From an uncultured Lachnospiraceae bacterium (lineage in GTDB: Bacteria > Bacillota > Clostridia > Lachnospirales > Lachnospiraceae), in assembly GCA_947167135.1 (NCBI GenBank), contig CAMVGV010000011.1, forward strand, positions 1 through 64,000: DNA of 64,000 nt. The letters run 5' to 3'. The position numbers and the translations under genes were made by a program. A model generated the notes under the pieces. The model did not search any database. It was not told the origin of the DNA and was given only the letters and a program-made list of their open reading frames with translations. Within the stretch, counting starts at the first letter, position 1. Every line of letters starts with the position of its first letter. Below, one piece after another: positions 25,032 to 34,614 of the stretch.

Positions 25032-27146
25032 ATGGAGAGCAGTTTAAGGGACAATTTGATATATATTCTGTCCATGCGGCCCGTCTTTAATTATAAGGCG
25101 GTTTATGCGGATATGACGGAGGATTATGTGTTTCCGATGGAGCCGGAGCCCCATTCCTCCGTGACTCTCCGTTTAAGGACCGGCAGAAATAATGTGGATG
25201 ACGTGTTTATCTGCGTAAGAGGCGGAAGGCACAGGATGACACGCATTTCCTCCGAGGGAGTTTTTGATTATTACGAGGGGCATATCAATGTCGAGGATGA
25301 GCCCTTTTTCTACCACTTCGAGATGATGTTGGGAGAAATATGTCTGTCCTACGGGCGGGGCGGCCTCGAAGGTTCCGGAGGATGCCGTGATGAATTCAAG
25401 CTGGTTCCCGGCATCAAAACTCCCGAATGGAGCAGGGGAGCCGTTATGTACCAGATCTTTACCGACAGGTTTTATAACGGGGATCCCTCGAATGATGTAT
25501 TGAGCCGGGAATATTACTATCTCGGGGATTATGCCGAAAAGGTGGAGGATTGGAATTATTATCCGGACAGCATGGATGTGCGCCGTTTTTACGGAGGGGA
25601 TCTGAAAGGCGTTCTGGATAAGCTCCCGTATATTAAAGAGCTTGGAGTGGATGTGATCTATTTTAACCCCCTCTTTGTGTCTCCCTCTAATCATAAGTAC
25701 GACAGCCAGGATTATGATCATATCGACCCTCACTACGGTGTTATTGTCGAGGACGGGGGAGAGTGCCTTAAGGATTCCACGGTAAACCGTTTCGCAACAA
25801 AGTATATAAAAAGGGTGACAGACAGGCGGAATCTGGAGGCAAGCAATGAGCTTTTCGCAGAGCTGGTGAAAAGGGCACACGAAGCGGGGATAAGAGTCAT
25901 TATCGACGGTGTATTCAATCATTGCGGCTCCTTCAATAAATGGCTTGACCGGGAAAAGATTTATGAGAACGGGGAAGGCTACGAAAGCGGAGCCTATGTA
26001 AGTGCGGAAAGTCCCTATCGCTCCTTCTTCCGTTTCTTTGATGAAAGCGGATGGCCGGATAATGACAGCTATGACGGCTGGTGGGGGCATGATACACTGC
26101 CCAAGCTGAATTACGAAGATTCACCGGAGCTTTACAGTTATATTCTCGGTATAGCGAAGAAGTGGGTGTCTCCGCCATACAATGCGGACGGCTGGAGGCT
26201 GGACGTGGCTGCTGATCTAGGCCACACTCCGGAATTTAACCACAAATTCTGGAAGGACTTCAGGGCTGCCGTGAGGGAGGCAAATCCCGATGCAATAGTA
26301 CTGGCGGAGCATTACGGGGACGCGGAGAACTGGATAGCAAACGGCGAATGGGACACCATAATGAATTATGATGCATTTATGGAGCCTATAAGCTGGTTTC
26401 TCACCGGAATGCAGAAGCACTCGGATGAATACCGTCCGGATCTTCTCAATAATCCGGATGCTTTCTGGGGTGCTATGAGGGCTCACAGAAGGCAGTTCCT
26501 GGGAGGTTCCGGTCTGGCAGCCATGAACGAGCTCTCAAATCATGACCATTCCAGGTTCCTGACAAGAACAAACCACAAGGTGGGCAGGGTTGACAGACTC
26601 GGCTCCCGTGCGGCCGAAGAGGGTGTAAATAAGGCTGTTATGAGGGAAGCGGTGCTGTTCCAGATGACCTGGCCCGGGGCGCCCACCATCTATTACGGAG
26701 ATGAAGCGGGGCTCTGCGGTTTCACGGATCCTGACAACAGACGTACCTTCCCCTGGGGCAATGAGGATTTTGAGCTAATTGATTTTCACAGAGCCTGTAT
26801 TAGGATACATAAGGAAAATAAGGAGCTGGTGACGGGAAGTATGATCCCTCTCCTGAATGACGGGGATGAGGAGGGGATACTTTCCTTTGCCAGATTCAAC
26901 AGTAATTCAGCCTCGGTCATTATCCTGAATAATAGTGACCGGGACATAGAATGGAACGGCGAGGTATGGATCGCCGGTATTCCGCCGGAATGCAGCATAA
27001 AAAGGCTGCTCCTGACCTATGACAGCGGCTTTACCACCGAAACACTTGATTATCAGGTCAGAGGAGGAAGATTAAAGATCAGTGTCCCGAAGACCGGCGG
27101 TATCATCCTCAAGTATCAAACACCCACGCCGCTTGAGTTTTACTGA
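25032..27146 (+). CDS. Cytoplasmic GH13 enzyme, neopullulanase/cyclomaltodextrinase-like
   Basis: The 704-residue protein has an N-terminal beta domain of the CBM34 kind (about 1-125), an alpha-amylase barrel and a C-terminal beta domain. The catalytic residues are visible: nucleophile Asp391 (GWRLDVAADLG), acid/base Glu426 (LAEHYG) and Asp505 (NHDHSR). No signal peptide is present, so it acts inside on imported maltodextrins, cyclodextrins or pullulan fragments. I chose the ATG at 25032 over the TTG just before it. Its 3' end overlaps the convergent phosphatase gene by 38 bases. Confidence 0.9.
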   Translation: MESSLRDNLIYILSMRPVFNYKAVYADMTEDYVFPMEPEPHSSVTLRLRTGRNNVDDVFICVRGGRHRMTRISSEGVFDYYEGHINVEDEPFFYHFEMMLGEICLSYGRGGLEGSGGCRDEFKLVPGIKTPEWSRGAVMYQIFTDRFYNGDPSNDVLSREYYYLGDYAEKVEDWNYYPDSMDVRRFYGGDLKGVLDKLPYIKELGVDVIYFNPLFVSPSNHKYDSQDYDHIDPHYGVIVEDGGECLKDSTVNRFATKYIKRVTDRRNLEASNELFAELVKRAHEAGIRVIIDGVFNHCGSFNKWLDREKIYENGEGYESGAYVSAESPYRSFFRFFDESGWPDNDSYDGWWGHDTLPKLNYEDSPELYSYILGIAKKWVSPPYNADGWRLDVAADLGHTPEFNHKFWKDFRAAVREANPDAIVLAEHYGDAENWIANGEWDTIMNYDAFMEPISWFLTGMQKHSDEYRPDLLNNPDAFWGAMRAHRRQFLGGSGLAAMNELSNHDHSRFLTRTNHKVGRVDRLGSRAAEEGVNKAVMREAVLFQMTWPGAPTIYYGDEAGLCGFTDPDNRRTFPWGNEDFELIDFHRACIRIHKENKELVTGSMIPLLNDGDEEGILSFARFNSNSASVIILNNSDRDIEWNGEVWIAGIPPECSIKRLLLTYDSGFTTETLDYQVRGGRLKISVPKTGGIILKYQTPTPLEFY

Positions 27147-27903
27147 CTCCCTTTGACAGAGCGACCACGGAGGATGCTCTGTCGTAGGTTAAGGGATTGC
27201 CCTTAATATCCGTTAAGCTTCCCCCGGCTTCCAGAAGAATGGCTGCTCCGGCACAGAAATCCCAGAGACCTAGTCTCAGTTCAAAGAACATGCCGGCCTG
27301 CCCTGAGGAAAGCCTGCAGAGATCAGTGGCGGCGCTGCCGCCCCTTCTGATGTCTATGCCGTATCTCACTGCCTCCCTGCCAAGAACAAAGGCCTTATCG
27401 GAAAGCTCGGGATAGTAGGGGGAGGTTCCCATTATTATGATGGTCTCTTCCAGAGGATCCTCTGAGGTAAATATCCTTTCACCATTAAGAAAAGCTCCCT
27501 TTCCCCTCTCTGCATAATAAAGCTGGCGGGCGTAAGGATTATAGATCACGCCGATATAGGGTTCACCGTCCTTTAAGAGACCGATGCTGCTCACACTTTC
27601 ATCCCAGCCCTTGATAAAATTCGTGGTGCCGTCAATGGGGTCTATTACAAAGGTGTATCCCGAGCGGTATTCGTCCTTAAATATCTCCTGTCCGTTTTCT
27701 TCCCCGACAAAATGTGCTTCGGGAAGGAGCTTTGAGAGCTCACGTATGAGAAAGTCCTGAACACGGGAATCATATTCGGTCACAAAGTTTCCGTGCCCGT
27801 CCTTGCTCTTTATCTTCAGGCTCTTTATTTTTTCCGAGCCCTCCAGTATGATCTTTCCTGCTTCTTTTGCGGTATCGCATATCATTTCAAGTAAATCTGA
27901 CAT
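27109..27903 (-). CDS. Inositol monophosphatase-family phosphatase
   Basis: The 264-residue protein has both family signatures: DPIDGTTNFIKG (metal site) and WDFCAGAAILLEAGG. It is a magnesium-dependent phosphatase of the IMPase/CysQ/FBPase superfamily; substrates could be inositol phosphate, PAP or a sugar phosphate. The start at 27903 has AAGGAG at the right distance; an upstream in-frame ATG at 27951 lacks one. Confidence 0.88.
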   Translation of the reverse strand: MSDLLEMICDTAKEAGKIILEGSEKIKSLKIKSKDGHGNFVTEYDSRVQDFLIRELSKLLPEAHFVGEENGQEIFKDEYRSGYTFVIDPIDGTTNFIKGWDESVSSIGLLKDGEPYIGVIYNPYARQLYYAERGKGAFLNGERIFTSEDPLEETIIIMGTSPYYPELSDKAFVLGREAVRYGIDIRRGGSAATDLCRLSSGQAGMFFELRLGLWDFCAGAAILLEAGGSLTDIKGNPLTYDRASSVVALSKGVSKTQAAWVFDT

Positions 27904-28003
27904 TATTTTTCTCCTTAACAGTTTAAGCGTGTCTGTATCAATATATTTCAAAACGTGCGAATGTTCAAGTTCAAAAGTCCTTTGACTTCATTTGATTATG
28001 TGA

Positions 28004-28033
28004 TTGTATGATTCCCGGAAAGTATGGTATTAT
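28004..28033 (+). promoter_or_regulatory. Possible promoter of the amino acid symporter gene
   Basis: TTGTAT, 18 bases, then TATTAT preceded by TGG, an extended -10. A roughly 85-base leader follows, with a TTACTG-CTG-CAGTAA hairpin at 28090 and two GGAGG-like sites. Confidence 0.45.
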
Positions 28034-28120
28034 ACTTACCAAGTTTTAAGGAGGAGAATTAAATTACAGGGGATCAAAAAGAAACTGACCTTACTGCTGC
28101 AGTAAAGAGAGGAGAGAATT

Positions 28121-29539
28121 TTGAGTTTTTCGGAGATAATAGAGACTGTTGACGGATTTCTTTGGGGATGGCCTCTTATAATCCTGTTATTTGGGACCCA
28201 TCTGTTTATGACTTTAAGAACCGGATTTGTACAGAAGGACCTTTTTAAGGCCATAAAGCTGTCGGTCACGAAGGATCCGGATGTGGAGGGAGATGTTTCA
28301 CAGTTCGGGGCACTCACTACGGCACTGTCATCTACCATAGGAACAGGGAACATAATAGGCGTGGGTACGGCCATTGCAATGGGAGGACCGGGATCGGTAC
28401 TCTGGATGTGGCTTACGGGTATCTTCGGTATAGCCACCAAGTATTCGGAGACCCTTATCGCCTTAAAGTACAGGGTAAAGAGTGAAGACGGCTCAATGCT
28501 TGGCGGTGCTATGTACGCTCTTGACAGGGGGCTGAATAAAAAGTGGCTTGGCATAGTCTTTTCATCGCTGGCGGCCATATGTGCCTTCGGAATAGGATGT
28601 ATGGTACAGGCAAATGCGGTCGTTACCAATGCGAGGCAGAATTTTGCGACGGATGAGAATTCAGGCCGGATACTGACTTATGCTACCGCCGTGATACTCT
28701 GTCTGGTGGTTGGGCTTGTCATTATCGGCGGCATCAAATCCATAACCAGGGTTTCCGAGATGCTGGTTCCCTTTATGGCAGCTTTCTATGTGATCGGCTG
28801 CATTATCATCCTCGTAATGAACGCGGATGTGCTCGGAGAGACCGTGACGACCATCATATCGGCGGCATTTAGCCCCAGGGCAGCGGGAGGCGGCTTTGTG
28901 GGAAGTACGGTGGCTGCAGCCTGCAGATACGGATTTGCACGGGGACTCTTTTCAAATGAATCGGGAATGGGTTCCGCGCCGCTTGTAGCTTCCGCGGCTC
29001 AGACCAGAAATCCCAAGAGACAGGCTCTGGTTTCCATGACAGGAACCTTCTGGGATACGGTCGTTGTGTGTCTGATGACGGGACTGGTGCTGGTATCAAG
29101 TATCATCAAGCATCCTACAATAGACGGGCTGTCGGGAAACGGTGCCGAGCTTACCAGCCTCGCGTTTTCAATGATACCTGCCATCGGGATCCCCGTACTT
29201 GTGATCGGTCTTGTATCCTTTTCATTTTCAACGATCCTCGGCTGGTATTATTACGGGGAGCGCTGCGCGGTATATCTCCTTGGGGAAAAGGTCATAAAGG
29301 TCTACAAGATCTTATGGGTCCTGGGGATTTTTGTGGGGTCTGTTACGGAGCTTAATCTTATATGGAATATCGCCGATCTCTTTAACGGACTTATGGCGGT
29401 TCCGAATATTATAGCGGTTCTTTTATTATCAAAGGTCATTGCCGATGAAACGAAGAAGTATGCGGGAGCGCATATCGATGACAAGGATGAGACGGAGATA
29501 CCTACGATAAAGAATGCAAAGAAGGGAGTCCTGGCGTAA
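28121..29539 (+). CDS. Alanine/glycine:cation symporter (AGCS family)
   Basis: This 472-residue membrane protein has about eleven helices. The stretch TTALSSTIGTGNIIGVGTA and the later ARGLFSNESGMGSAPLVASA are AGCS signatures. It takes up alanine or glycine with sodium. The start is TTG with GAGGAG nine bases upstream. It appears to be a single-gene unit; only repeat sequence lies between it and metY. Confidence 0.92.
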   Translation: MSFSEIIETVDGFLWGWPLIILLFGTHLFMTLRTGFVQKDLFKAIKLSVTKDPDVEGDVSQFGALTTALSSTIGTGNIIGVGTAIAMGGPGSVLWMWLTGIFGIATKYSETLIALKYRVKSEDGSMLGGAMYALDRGLNKKWLGIVFSSLAAICAFGIGCMVQANAVVTNARQNFATDENSGRILTYATAVILCLVVGLVIIGGIKSITRVSEMLVPFMAAFYVIGCIIILVMNADVLGETVTTIISAAFSPRAAGGGFVGSTVAAACRYGFARGLFSNESGMGSAPLVASAAQTRNPKRQALVSMTGTFWDTVVVCLMTGLVLVSSIIKHPTIDGLSGNGAELTSLAFSMIPAIGIPVLVIGLVSFSFSTILGWYYYGERCAVYLLGEKVIKVYKILWVLGIFVGSVTELNLIWNIADLFNGLMAVPNIIAVLLLSKVIADETKKYAGAHIDDKDETEIPTIKNAKKGVLA

Positions 29540-29546
29540 ATATTGC

Positions 29547-29606
29547 TGTCATCCTGAGCGTAAGCGACGCATATTTCAAGATTCTTCGCTTCGCTCAGAA
29601 TGACAT
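29547..29606. repeat. Facing pair of dispersed hairpin repeats
   Basis: A plus-orientation copy (TGTCATCCTGAGCG...) and a minus-orientation copy (AGATTCTTCGCTTCGC...) face each other, and fragments of one arm follow (CTCAGAATGACATAG twice). The site fills the gap between the symporter and metY ends. Confidence 0.8.
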
Positions 29607-29667
29607 AGTGTAATCTCAGAATGACATAGCGTAATCCCGGAATGATACTACCGGTTTTTCCGGCAAT

Positions 29668-30945
29668 TTATCCCAGTGCATTTTCCAGATCGGCGATAAG
29701 ATCTTCTTTATCCTCCAGACCGCAGGAAACCCTGATAAGTCCTGCGGGGATACCTGCCGCCGAAAGCTGCTCATCCGAGAGCTGTCTGTGGGTCGAGGTG
29801 GCAGGATTCAGGCAGCAGCTTCTGGCATCGGCCACATGGGTTTCTATTGCAATAAGCTTAAGCTTCTTCATAAAGCTTTCCGCTTCGCTCCTTCCGCCCT
29901 TTAATTCAAAGGAAACCACACCGCAGCCGCCGTTTGGCAGATACTTCTTTGCAAGCTCATAGTAGGGATCACCCTTTAGCCCCGGATAGCTCACCTTTTG
30001 CACCTTGGGCTGATCTTTTAGGAACTCAGCAACAGCGAGGCCGTTCTCCACATGCTTCGGCATACGGACATGGAGTGATTCCAGCCCGAGATTCAAAAGG
30101 AAGGCATTCTGGGGCGACTGGATGCAGCCGAAGTCCCTCATCAGCTGGGAGGTGCATTTGGTGATGAAAGCGCCCCCCTGACCGAATTTTTCAGCATATA
30201 CTATCCCGTGATAGGATTCATCCGGAGTTGTGAGACCGGGGAATTTTTCCTTATGCGCCATCCAGTCAAAGTGTCCGGAATCAACGACGGCTCCGCCCAC
30301 TGCGGCTCCGTGCCCGTCCATATATTTTGTGGTGGAATGGGTCACGATGTCCGCACCCCACTCAATGGGTCTGCAGTTTACGGGAGTGGGGAAGGTATTG
30401 TCAACAATAAGGGGCACACCGTGATCGTGAGCGGCACGGGCAAATTTCTCAATATCAAGGACCGTGAGTGCGGGATTTGCGATTGTCTCTCCGAATACCG
30501 CTCTGGTATTGTCCCTGAATGCCTTATCAAGCTCCTCCAAAGAAGCGTCAGGAGACACAAAGGTCACATCTATCCCCATCTTTGCCATAGTGACGCTTAT
30601 AAGATTGAAGGTCCCGCCGTATATGGATGATGAGGAAACGATATGGCTTCCGCATTCACAGATATTGAAAAGAGCGAAAAAGTTTGCAGCCTGTCCGGAG
30701 CTTGTGAGCATTGCAGCGCTGCCGCCCTCCAGCTCGGCTATCTTCGCTGCCACCAGGTCATTTGTGGGATTCTGCAGCCTCGTATAAAAGTATCCGGAGG
30801 CTTCAAGGTCGAATAATTTCCCCATATCCTCGCTGGTGTCATATTTAAAGGTTGTAGACTGTACTATAGGGATCTGTCTCGGTTCCCCGTTTCCGGGGCG
30901 GTAACCCGCCTGTACGCACCTGGTTCCTGTTGAAAAGCCGCTCAT
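29668..30945 (-). CDS. metY: O-acetylhomoserine sulfhydrylase (MetY-type)
   Basis: The 425-residue PLP enzyme of the Cys/Met metabolism family has the lysine-bearing motif HSTTKYMDGHG (Lys207) and YTRLQNPTND near the N terminus. It makes homocysteine from O-acetylhomoserine and sulfide, or cysteine from O-acetylserine. AAGGAG lies nine bases before the ATG. The 220 bases upstream hold no recognisable S-box or T-box leader. Confidence 0.92.
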   Translation of the reverse strand: MSGFSTGTRCVQAGYRPGNGEPRQIPIVQSTTFKYDTSEDMGKLFDLEASGYFYTRLQNPTNDLVAAKIAELEGGSAAMLTSSGQAANFFALFNICECGSHIVSSSSIYGGTFNLISVTMAKMGIDVTFVSPDASLEELDKAFRDNTRAVFGETIANPALTVLDIEKFARAAHDHGVPLIVDNTFPTPVNCRPIEWGADIVTHSTTKYMDGHGAAVGGAVVDSGHFDWMAHKEKFPGLTTPDESYHGIVYAEKFGQGGAFITKCTSQLMRDFGCIQSPQNAFLLNLGLESLHVRMPKHVENGLAVAEFLKDQPKVQKVSYPGLKGDPYYELAKKYLPNGGCGVVSFELKGGRSEAESFMKKLKLIAIETHVADARSCCLNPATSTHRQLSDEQLSAAGIPAGLIRVSCGLEDKEDLIADLENALG

Positions 30946-31165
30946 AATGTAAGTTCTCCTTTCAATTTTCGGATCGGATCATCATTTCTGTATTGAGTTA
31001 TTATGTCCGTTAACGAATAATACAATATCATCTGTGGGGTTTTTTTACAAATATCGCCATCTTCTTTCAAAACATCAAAAAAAGCACCCGCCGCAGCAGA
31101 TGCCTTTGTCTGTCAGGTTCATACTATACGCACCGGAAAAGAAAATGGCAATGCCCCCGTTGCTC

Positions 31166-31194
31166 TTGTGAAATCGGGGAAATAATACTATAAT
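31166..31194 (+). promoter_or_regulatory. Promoter of the cyclic-nucleotide cassette
   Basis: TTGTGA (31166-31171), 17 bases, TATAAT (31189-31194), about 70 bases before the first gene. Between this and metY (30946-31165) I see nothing beyond AT-rich intergenic sequence. Confidence 0.7.
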
Positions 31195-31266
31195 GGAAAA
31201 AATATCTAGAAAAGAACGGTGTTTCCGGGGATCCGGGCAGGTGCCGTGAAGGAAAGGTGGGTAATT

Positions 31267-32244
31267 ATGGTTGAAAAGCAATTCGCGAAAGATGAGGTGA
31301 TTTTCCGGGAGGGAGAAGCAGGTGAGAGCTTTTTCCAGATTACGGACGGAACCGTAGGGATATATGTGAATTACGGGTCAGGAGAACAGCATAAACTTAC
31401 GGAGCTGAAGAAAGATCAGTTTTTCGGAGAGATGGCGGTTATCGAAGCCTATCCCCGCAGCGCCACGGCTGTTGCTGAGAGTGATGTGAAGGCAGTTGAG
31501 ATTTCTTCCGGAGATATCGTTTCACTTTTCAAGGAGAATTCCGACAAGGTGCTCGATATAATGAAGCACCTGAGTAAAAGGATACTTGAGCTTACCGCAG
31601 ACTATACCGAGGTGTGCGAGACCATAAATGAGCTGCATCTTGGAGAAGACCCTGCAAAGCGCAAGGAAAGCCTTGCTGATAAGATAAAGAAGTTTGTCAA
31701 TGTTTATAAAAACAGCAAGCATTCCGGTGAAGTAAAGAGTGTGGAGTCACTCAGGAAGCTGGATGGCACAGCCCATAACGAAGGCTTCTCCAAAAATATC
31801 GAGAGCTTCAAGAAGGGAACCGTTATTTTCAAGGAAGGCGAAGAAGGAAACTGCATGTACGACATCCATTTCGGAAGTGTCGGGATCTACAAGGGCTATG
31901 GTACGCCTGATGAGAAGCTTCTCTCCAAGATCCACATCAACAGATTCTTTGGTGAGATAGCTCTGCTTGAAAAATGCACACGTAGTGCAACGGCAGTTAC
32001 ACTTGAGGATGAAACGACTCTGGAGACCATAGATCTGGATTATCTGAAGGAGCTCTTTGACAAGAACCCTCCGAAGGTAGAGCTTATTATGGCACATCTT
32101 TCATACAGACTGAGAAAGCTTACCGATAATTACCTTGAAGCCTGCAAGCTTGTCTATGATGTATCAGATGCAGAGAAGTCAGGCAATGTCAGTGACGAGC
32201 TGAAGAGGAAGACTGAGGAATACCGGATCAAATTATATGATTGA
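31267..32244 (+). CDS. Protein with two cyclic-nucleotide-binding domains
   Basis: The 325-residue soluble protein carries two CNB domains, about residues 5-120 and 178-295, joined by a helical linker. Both phosphate-binding cassettes keep the ligand Glu and Arg: FGEMAVIEAYPRSAT and FGEIALLEKCTRSAT. There is no helix-turn-helix, kinase or channel domain, so it is not a CRP-type regulator; it probably acts by protein contact. It is the first gene of an operon with a cyclase, its likely ligand source. I placed the start at 31267 after AAGGTGG. Confidence 0.85.
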   Translation: MVEKQFAKDEVIFREGEAGESFFQITDGTVGIYVNYGSGEQHKLTELKKDQFFGEMAVIEAYPRSATAVAESDVKAVEISSGDIVSLFKENSDKVLDIMKHLSKRILELTADYTEVCETINELHLGEDPAKRKESLADKIKKFVNVYKNSKHSGEVKSVESLRKLDGTAHNEGFSKNIESFKKGTVIFKEGEEGNCMYDIHFGSVGIYKGYGTPDEKLLSKIHINRFFGEIALLEKCTRSATAVTLEDETTLETIDLDYLKELFDKNPPKVELIMAHLSYRLRKLTDNYLEACKLVYDVSDAEKSGNVSDELKRKTEEYRIKLYD

Positions 32245-33028
32245 CAGCCATTCAAAAAAAGAAAAGGGATCATTACAGATTCAGCCTGTACGTGCCTCCC
32301 GTGATAAGTGGGGGGAGTACGCGTCGGCAGAAGGGATTTCTTTTGAGATCCTGGAGCTGTCTACTCCGCCCGCTCTCAATGAGAGCGGGCTTTTTGAAAG
32401 CTGCATTGAGTGGTACAGAGACAGCGGAAGGGTACGCTCTCTCCACGGAAATTTCATTGACGTGAATCCCGGAAGCGGTGATGTCCTGTTCAGGGAGCTT
32501 TCCAAAAAAAGATGCAGGGAAAGCTGCGAAGCGGCCATAAAGACAGGTGCTGAAAATGTGGTTTTCCACTCCAGCTGCTTTCCGTTCCTCCGTGGTGCCT
32601 ATCTGGAGGGGTGGTCCGCCCTGTGCGCGGATTTTTATGATGAACTGGCAGGCGAATATGACCTTAATATATTTATAGAAAACAGCCCGGATATAGATCC
32701 GGAGCCACTGAAAAACCTGATGTCGGTAGTAAAGGACAGCAGGATAGGCGTATGTCTTGATCTCGGACACGCCAACTATTCGCAGGTGGGGATAGCGGGA
32801 TGGTTCGAAGAACTCGGAGAAAAAATAGGATACCTCCACCTTTCGGACAACATGGGAACCTATGACGACCACCTGCCTCTGGGACAGGGAAGTATAGACT
32901 GGAACGAGGCAGACAGGCTGTGGAGAGGTCTGAAGAGAGACACGCCACTCACTCTGGAGGTCGGAAATCTCGATAATGTGATGAAGTCAGTTGATTTTCT
33001 TAAGGAAAAGGGTCTTTTTGGTCAATAG
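32237..33028 (+). CDS. TIM-barrel protein, sugar phosphate isomerase/AP endonuclease 2 family
   Basis: The 263-residue protein overlaps the previous gene by eight bases. Segments such as ENVVFHSSCF, NIFIENSPD, GVCLDLGHANYS and YLHLSDNMGTYDDHLPLGQG are the metal-binding strands of the xylose-isomerase-like/AP endonuclease IV-like barrel (His, Glu, Asp, His ligands). It may act on a sugar or sugar phosphate. Its place between a CNB protein and a cyclase is unusual, and the function is unknown. Confidence 0.75.
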   Translation: MIDSHSKKEKGSLQIQPVRASRDKWGEYASAEGISFEILELSTPPALNESGLFESCIEWYRDSGRVRSLHGNFIDVNPGSGDVLFRELSKKRCRESCEAAIKTGAENVVFHSSCFPFLRGAYLEGWSALCADFYDELAGEYDLNIFIENSPDIDPEPLKNLMSVVKDSRIGVCLDLGHANYSQVGIAGWFEELGEKIGYLHLSDNMGTYDDHLPLGQGSIDWNEADRLWRGLKRDTPLTLEVGNLDNVMKSVDFLKEKGLFGQ

Positions 33029-33040
33029 GAGCGGGAAATT

Positions 33041-34435
33041 ATGAACAACTCACAGAAGATCTTCTCGGAAAACATAGTAAAGAACATATCCGAAGGGATA
33101 ATGGTCATCGGATTTGACGGTGTCATTGAATATATGAATGATGCCGCCGCCGAAATACTGGATCTGGATCAGGAGCTTATCCTGGGGAAAAAGTTTGCTG
33201 CGGTCTTTTTTAATGACGAGAGAAACGACCGTTTTACCCAGACTGTTATTGATTCGATCTATGACCGGAATACCCTGCATCAGGATATAGTCCCCTATTT
33301 CATCGGCGACAGGGAGCTTCACCTGAGGCTGTTGTCCTCCTTCCTCACAAGAGGAAATAAGCGGATAGGCGTTATAATGGTCTTCAGCGATCTGAGCGAG
33401 CTTATGGATCTCAGGGATGCCGTGAAATCCATGGAAAAGATAAAGGCACTGAACGGACAGCTGGAGATGAGGAATAAGCTGATAAGCGAGACCTTCGGCC
33501 GCTTCCTTTCGGACGATATAGTGAGACACCTTCTGGATACTCCGGACGGGCTGAGGCTCGGGGGCAAAAAGCAGGAGCTCACGGTAATGATGAGCGATCT
33601 CCGTGGCTTTACCGCAATGAGCGAGAGAATGGATGCCACGGATCTTATCTCGATGCTGAACCACTATCTCGGAGAGATGACGGAGGTTATACAGGCTCAT
33701 AAGGGAACCATAATCGAATTTATCGGAGACGGTATAATGGCTCTCTTCGGTGCGCCGGATTATACCGATACCCACGCATCCGACTGTGTGGCAGCGGCTC
33801 TTGAGATGCAGGGACGTATGGCGGAGATAAATGAATGGAACAGGGAAAACGGGTATCCTACTCTCGAAATGGGGATCGGGATCAATACGGGAGAGGTCAT
33901 CGTAGGTAATATCGGTTCCGAGAAAAAGACGAAGTACGGGGTTGTGGGCAGCCATGTAAACTTATGCGGAAGGATAGAAAGCTATACCGTTGGAGGCCAG
34001 ATCCTTATTTCCGCATATACTAAGGAGCTGATAAGCTCTGAATTGGAGATCGCGCAGGAGATGACCGTTTTCCCGAAGGGTGCAAACGGGGAAATGGTGC
34101 TCTATCAGGTGACCGGAATGGGTGAACCCTACAATATCCATGTGGAAATGGAAGGGAGCGTGCTTCAGCATCTTGACCGTCCGATCGCGGTATGCTTCAA
34201 AAAGATCGAGGGGAAGCATGAGAACTCAAAAGCATTTTACGGTGGGATCACTGCTGTTTCCAGGGACAGTGCCGTAATGGAAACAGAATCGGAGCTTAAT
34301 GTATTCGACAATATCCAGATAGATGCGGGAGGAAAGCTTTTCTGCAAGGTGACCGAGAAAAGAGATGAGGGCTTTTACCTTCAGTATACATCCATACCTA
34401 CAGGATACGCAGGCTGGCTGAAGGCGGCAAGATAG
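33041..34435 (+). CDS. PAS-domain class III nucleotidyl cyclase
   Basis: The 464-residue protein has an N-terminal PAS domain (about 10-125), a coiled linker, a class III cyclase domain (about 178-358), and a C-terminal region (about 375-460) that resembles a PilZ-like barrel. Metal-binding Asp186 (MSDLRGF) and Asp230 (IGDGIMALFG) are present, as are Asn307 and Arg311 of the transition-state motif (HVNLCGR). The purine-selecting positions are Glu226 and Gly300, not the adenylyl Lys/Asp pair, so the product could be cAMP, cGMP or another nucleotide. There is no membrane segment. Confidence 0.85.
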   Translation: MNNSQKIFSENIVKNISEGIMVIGFDGVIEYMNDAAAEILDLDQELILGKKFAAVFFNDERNDRFTQTVIDSIYDRNTLHQDIVPYFIGDRELHLRLLSSFLTRGNKRIGVIMVFSDLSELMDLRDAVKSMEKIKALNGQLEMRNKLISETFGRFLSDDIVRHLLDTPDGLRLGGKKQELTVMMSDLRGFTAMSERMDATDLISMLNHYLGEMTEVIQAHKGTIIEFIGDGIMALFGAPDYTDTHASDCVAAALEMQGRMAEINEWNRENGYPTLEMGIGINTGEVIVGNIGSEKKTKYGVVGSHVNLCGRIESYTVGGQILISAYTKELISSELEIAQEMTVFPKGANGEMVLYQVTGMGEPYNIHVEMEGSVLQHLDRPIAVCFKKIEGKHENSKAFYGGITAVSRDSAVMETESELNVFDNIQIDAGGKLFCKVTEKRDEGFYLQYTSIPTGYAGWLKAAR

Positions 34436-34527
34436 GGGTTTCGATGTCTTGATGAGCCGGAAAAGCCCAAAAATCAAGCGATTTTTTAATAAAAAGCCGT
34501 AAAAGTATGGTTATTGCTGAATATATC

Positions 34528-34536
34528 TGTTATAAT
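34528..34536 (+). promoter_or_regulatory. Extended -10 promoter of the second HU gene
   Basis: TGTTATAAT supplies a TGN extension and a perfect TATAAT; no good -35 box is seen. It lies about 80 bases before the HU start. Confidence 0.55.
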
Positions 34537-34614
34537 GAAGTCGCTGATTATGTATCTGTTCAGTATCCGGAGGGGTATGGACAGGTAATAACTCATTAGG
34601 ATTGGAGGAACCTT

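Noticed and set aside
30946-31165. SAM riboswitch or T-box before metY
   Set aside because: I looked for the typical conserved stems and the T-box motif on the minus strand and saw none.
34469-34487. Terminator after the cyclase gene
   Set aside because: AAAATC-AAGC-GATTTTTT has a weak AT-rich stem; it may end some transcripts but cannot be supported with confidence.
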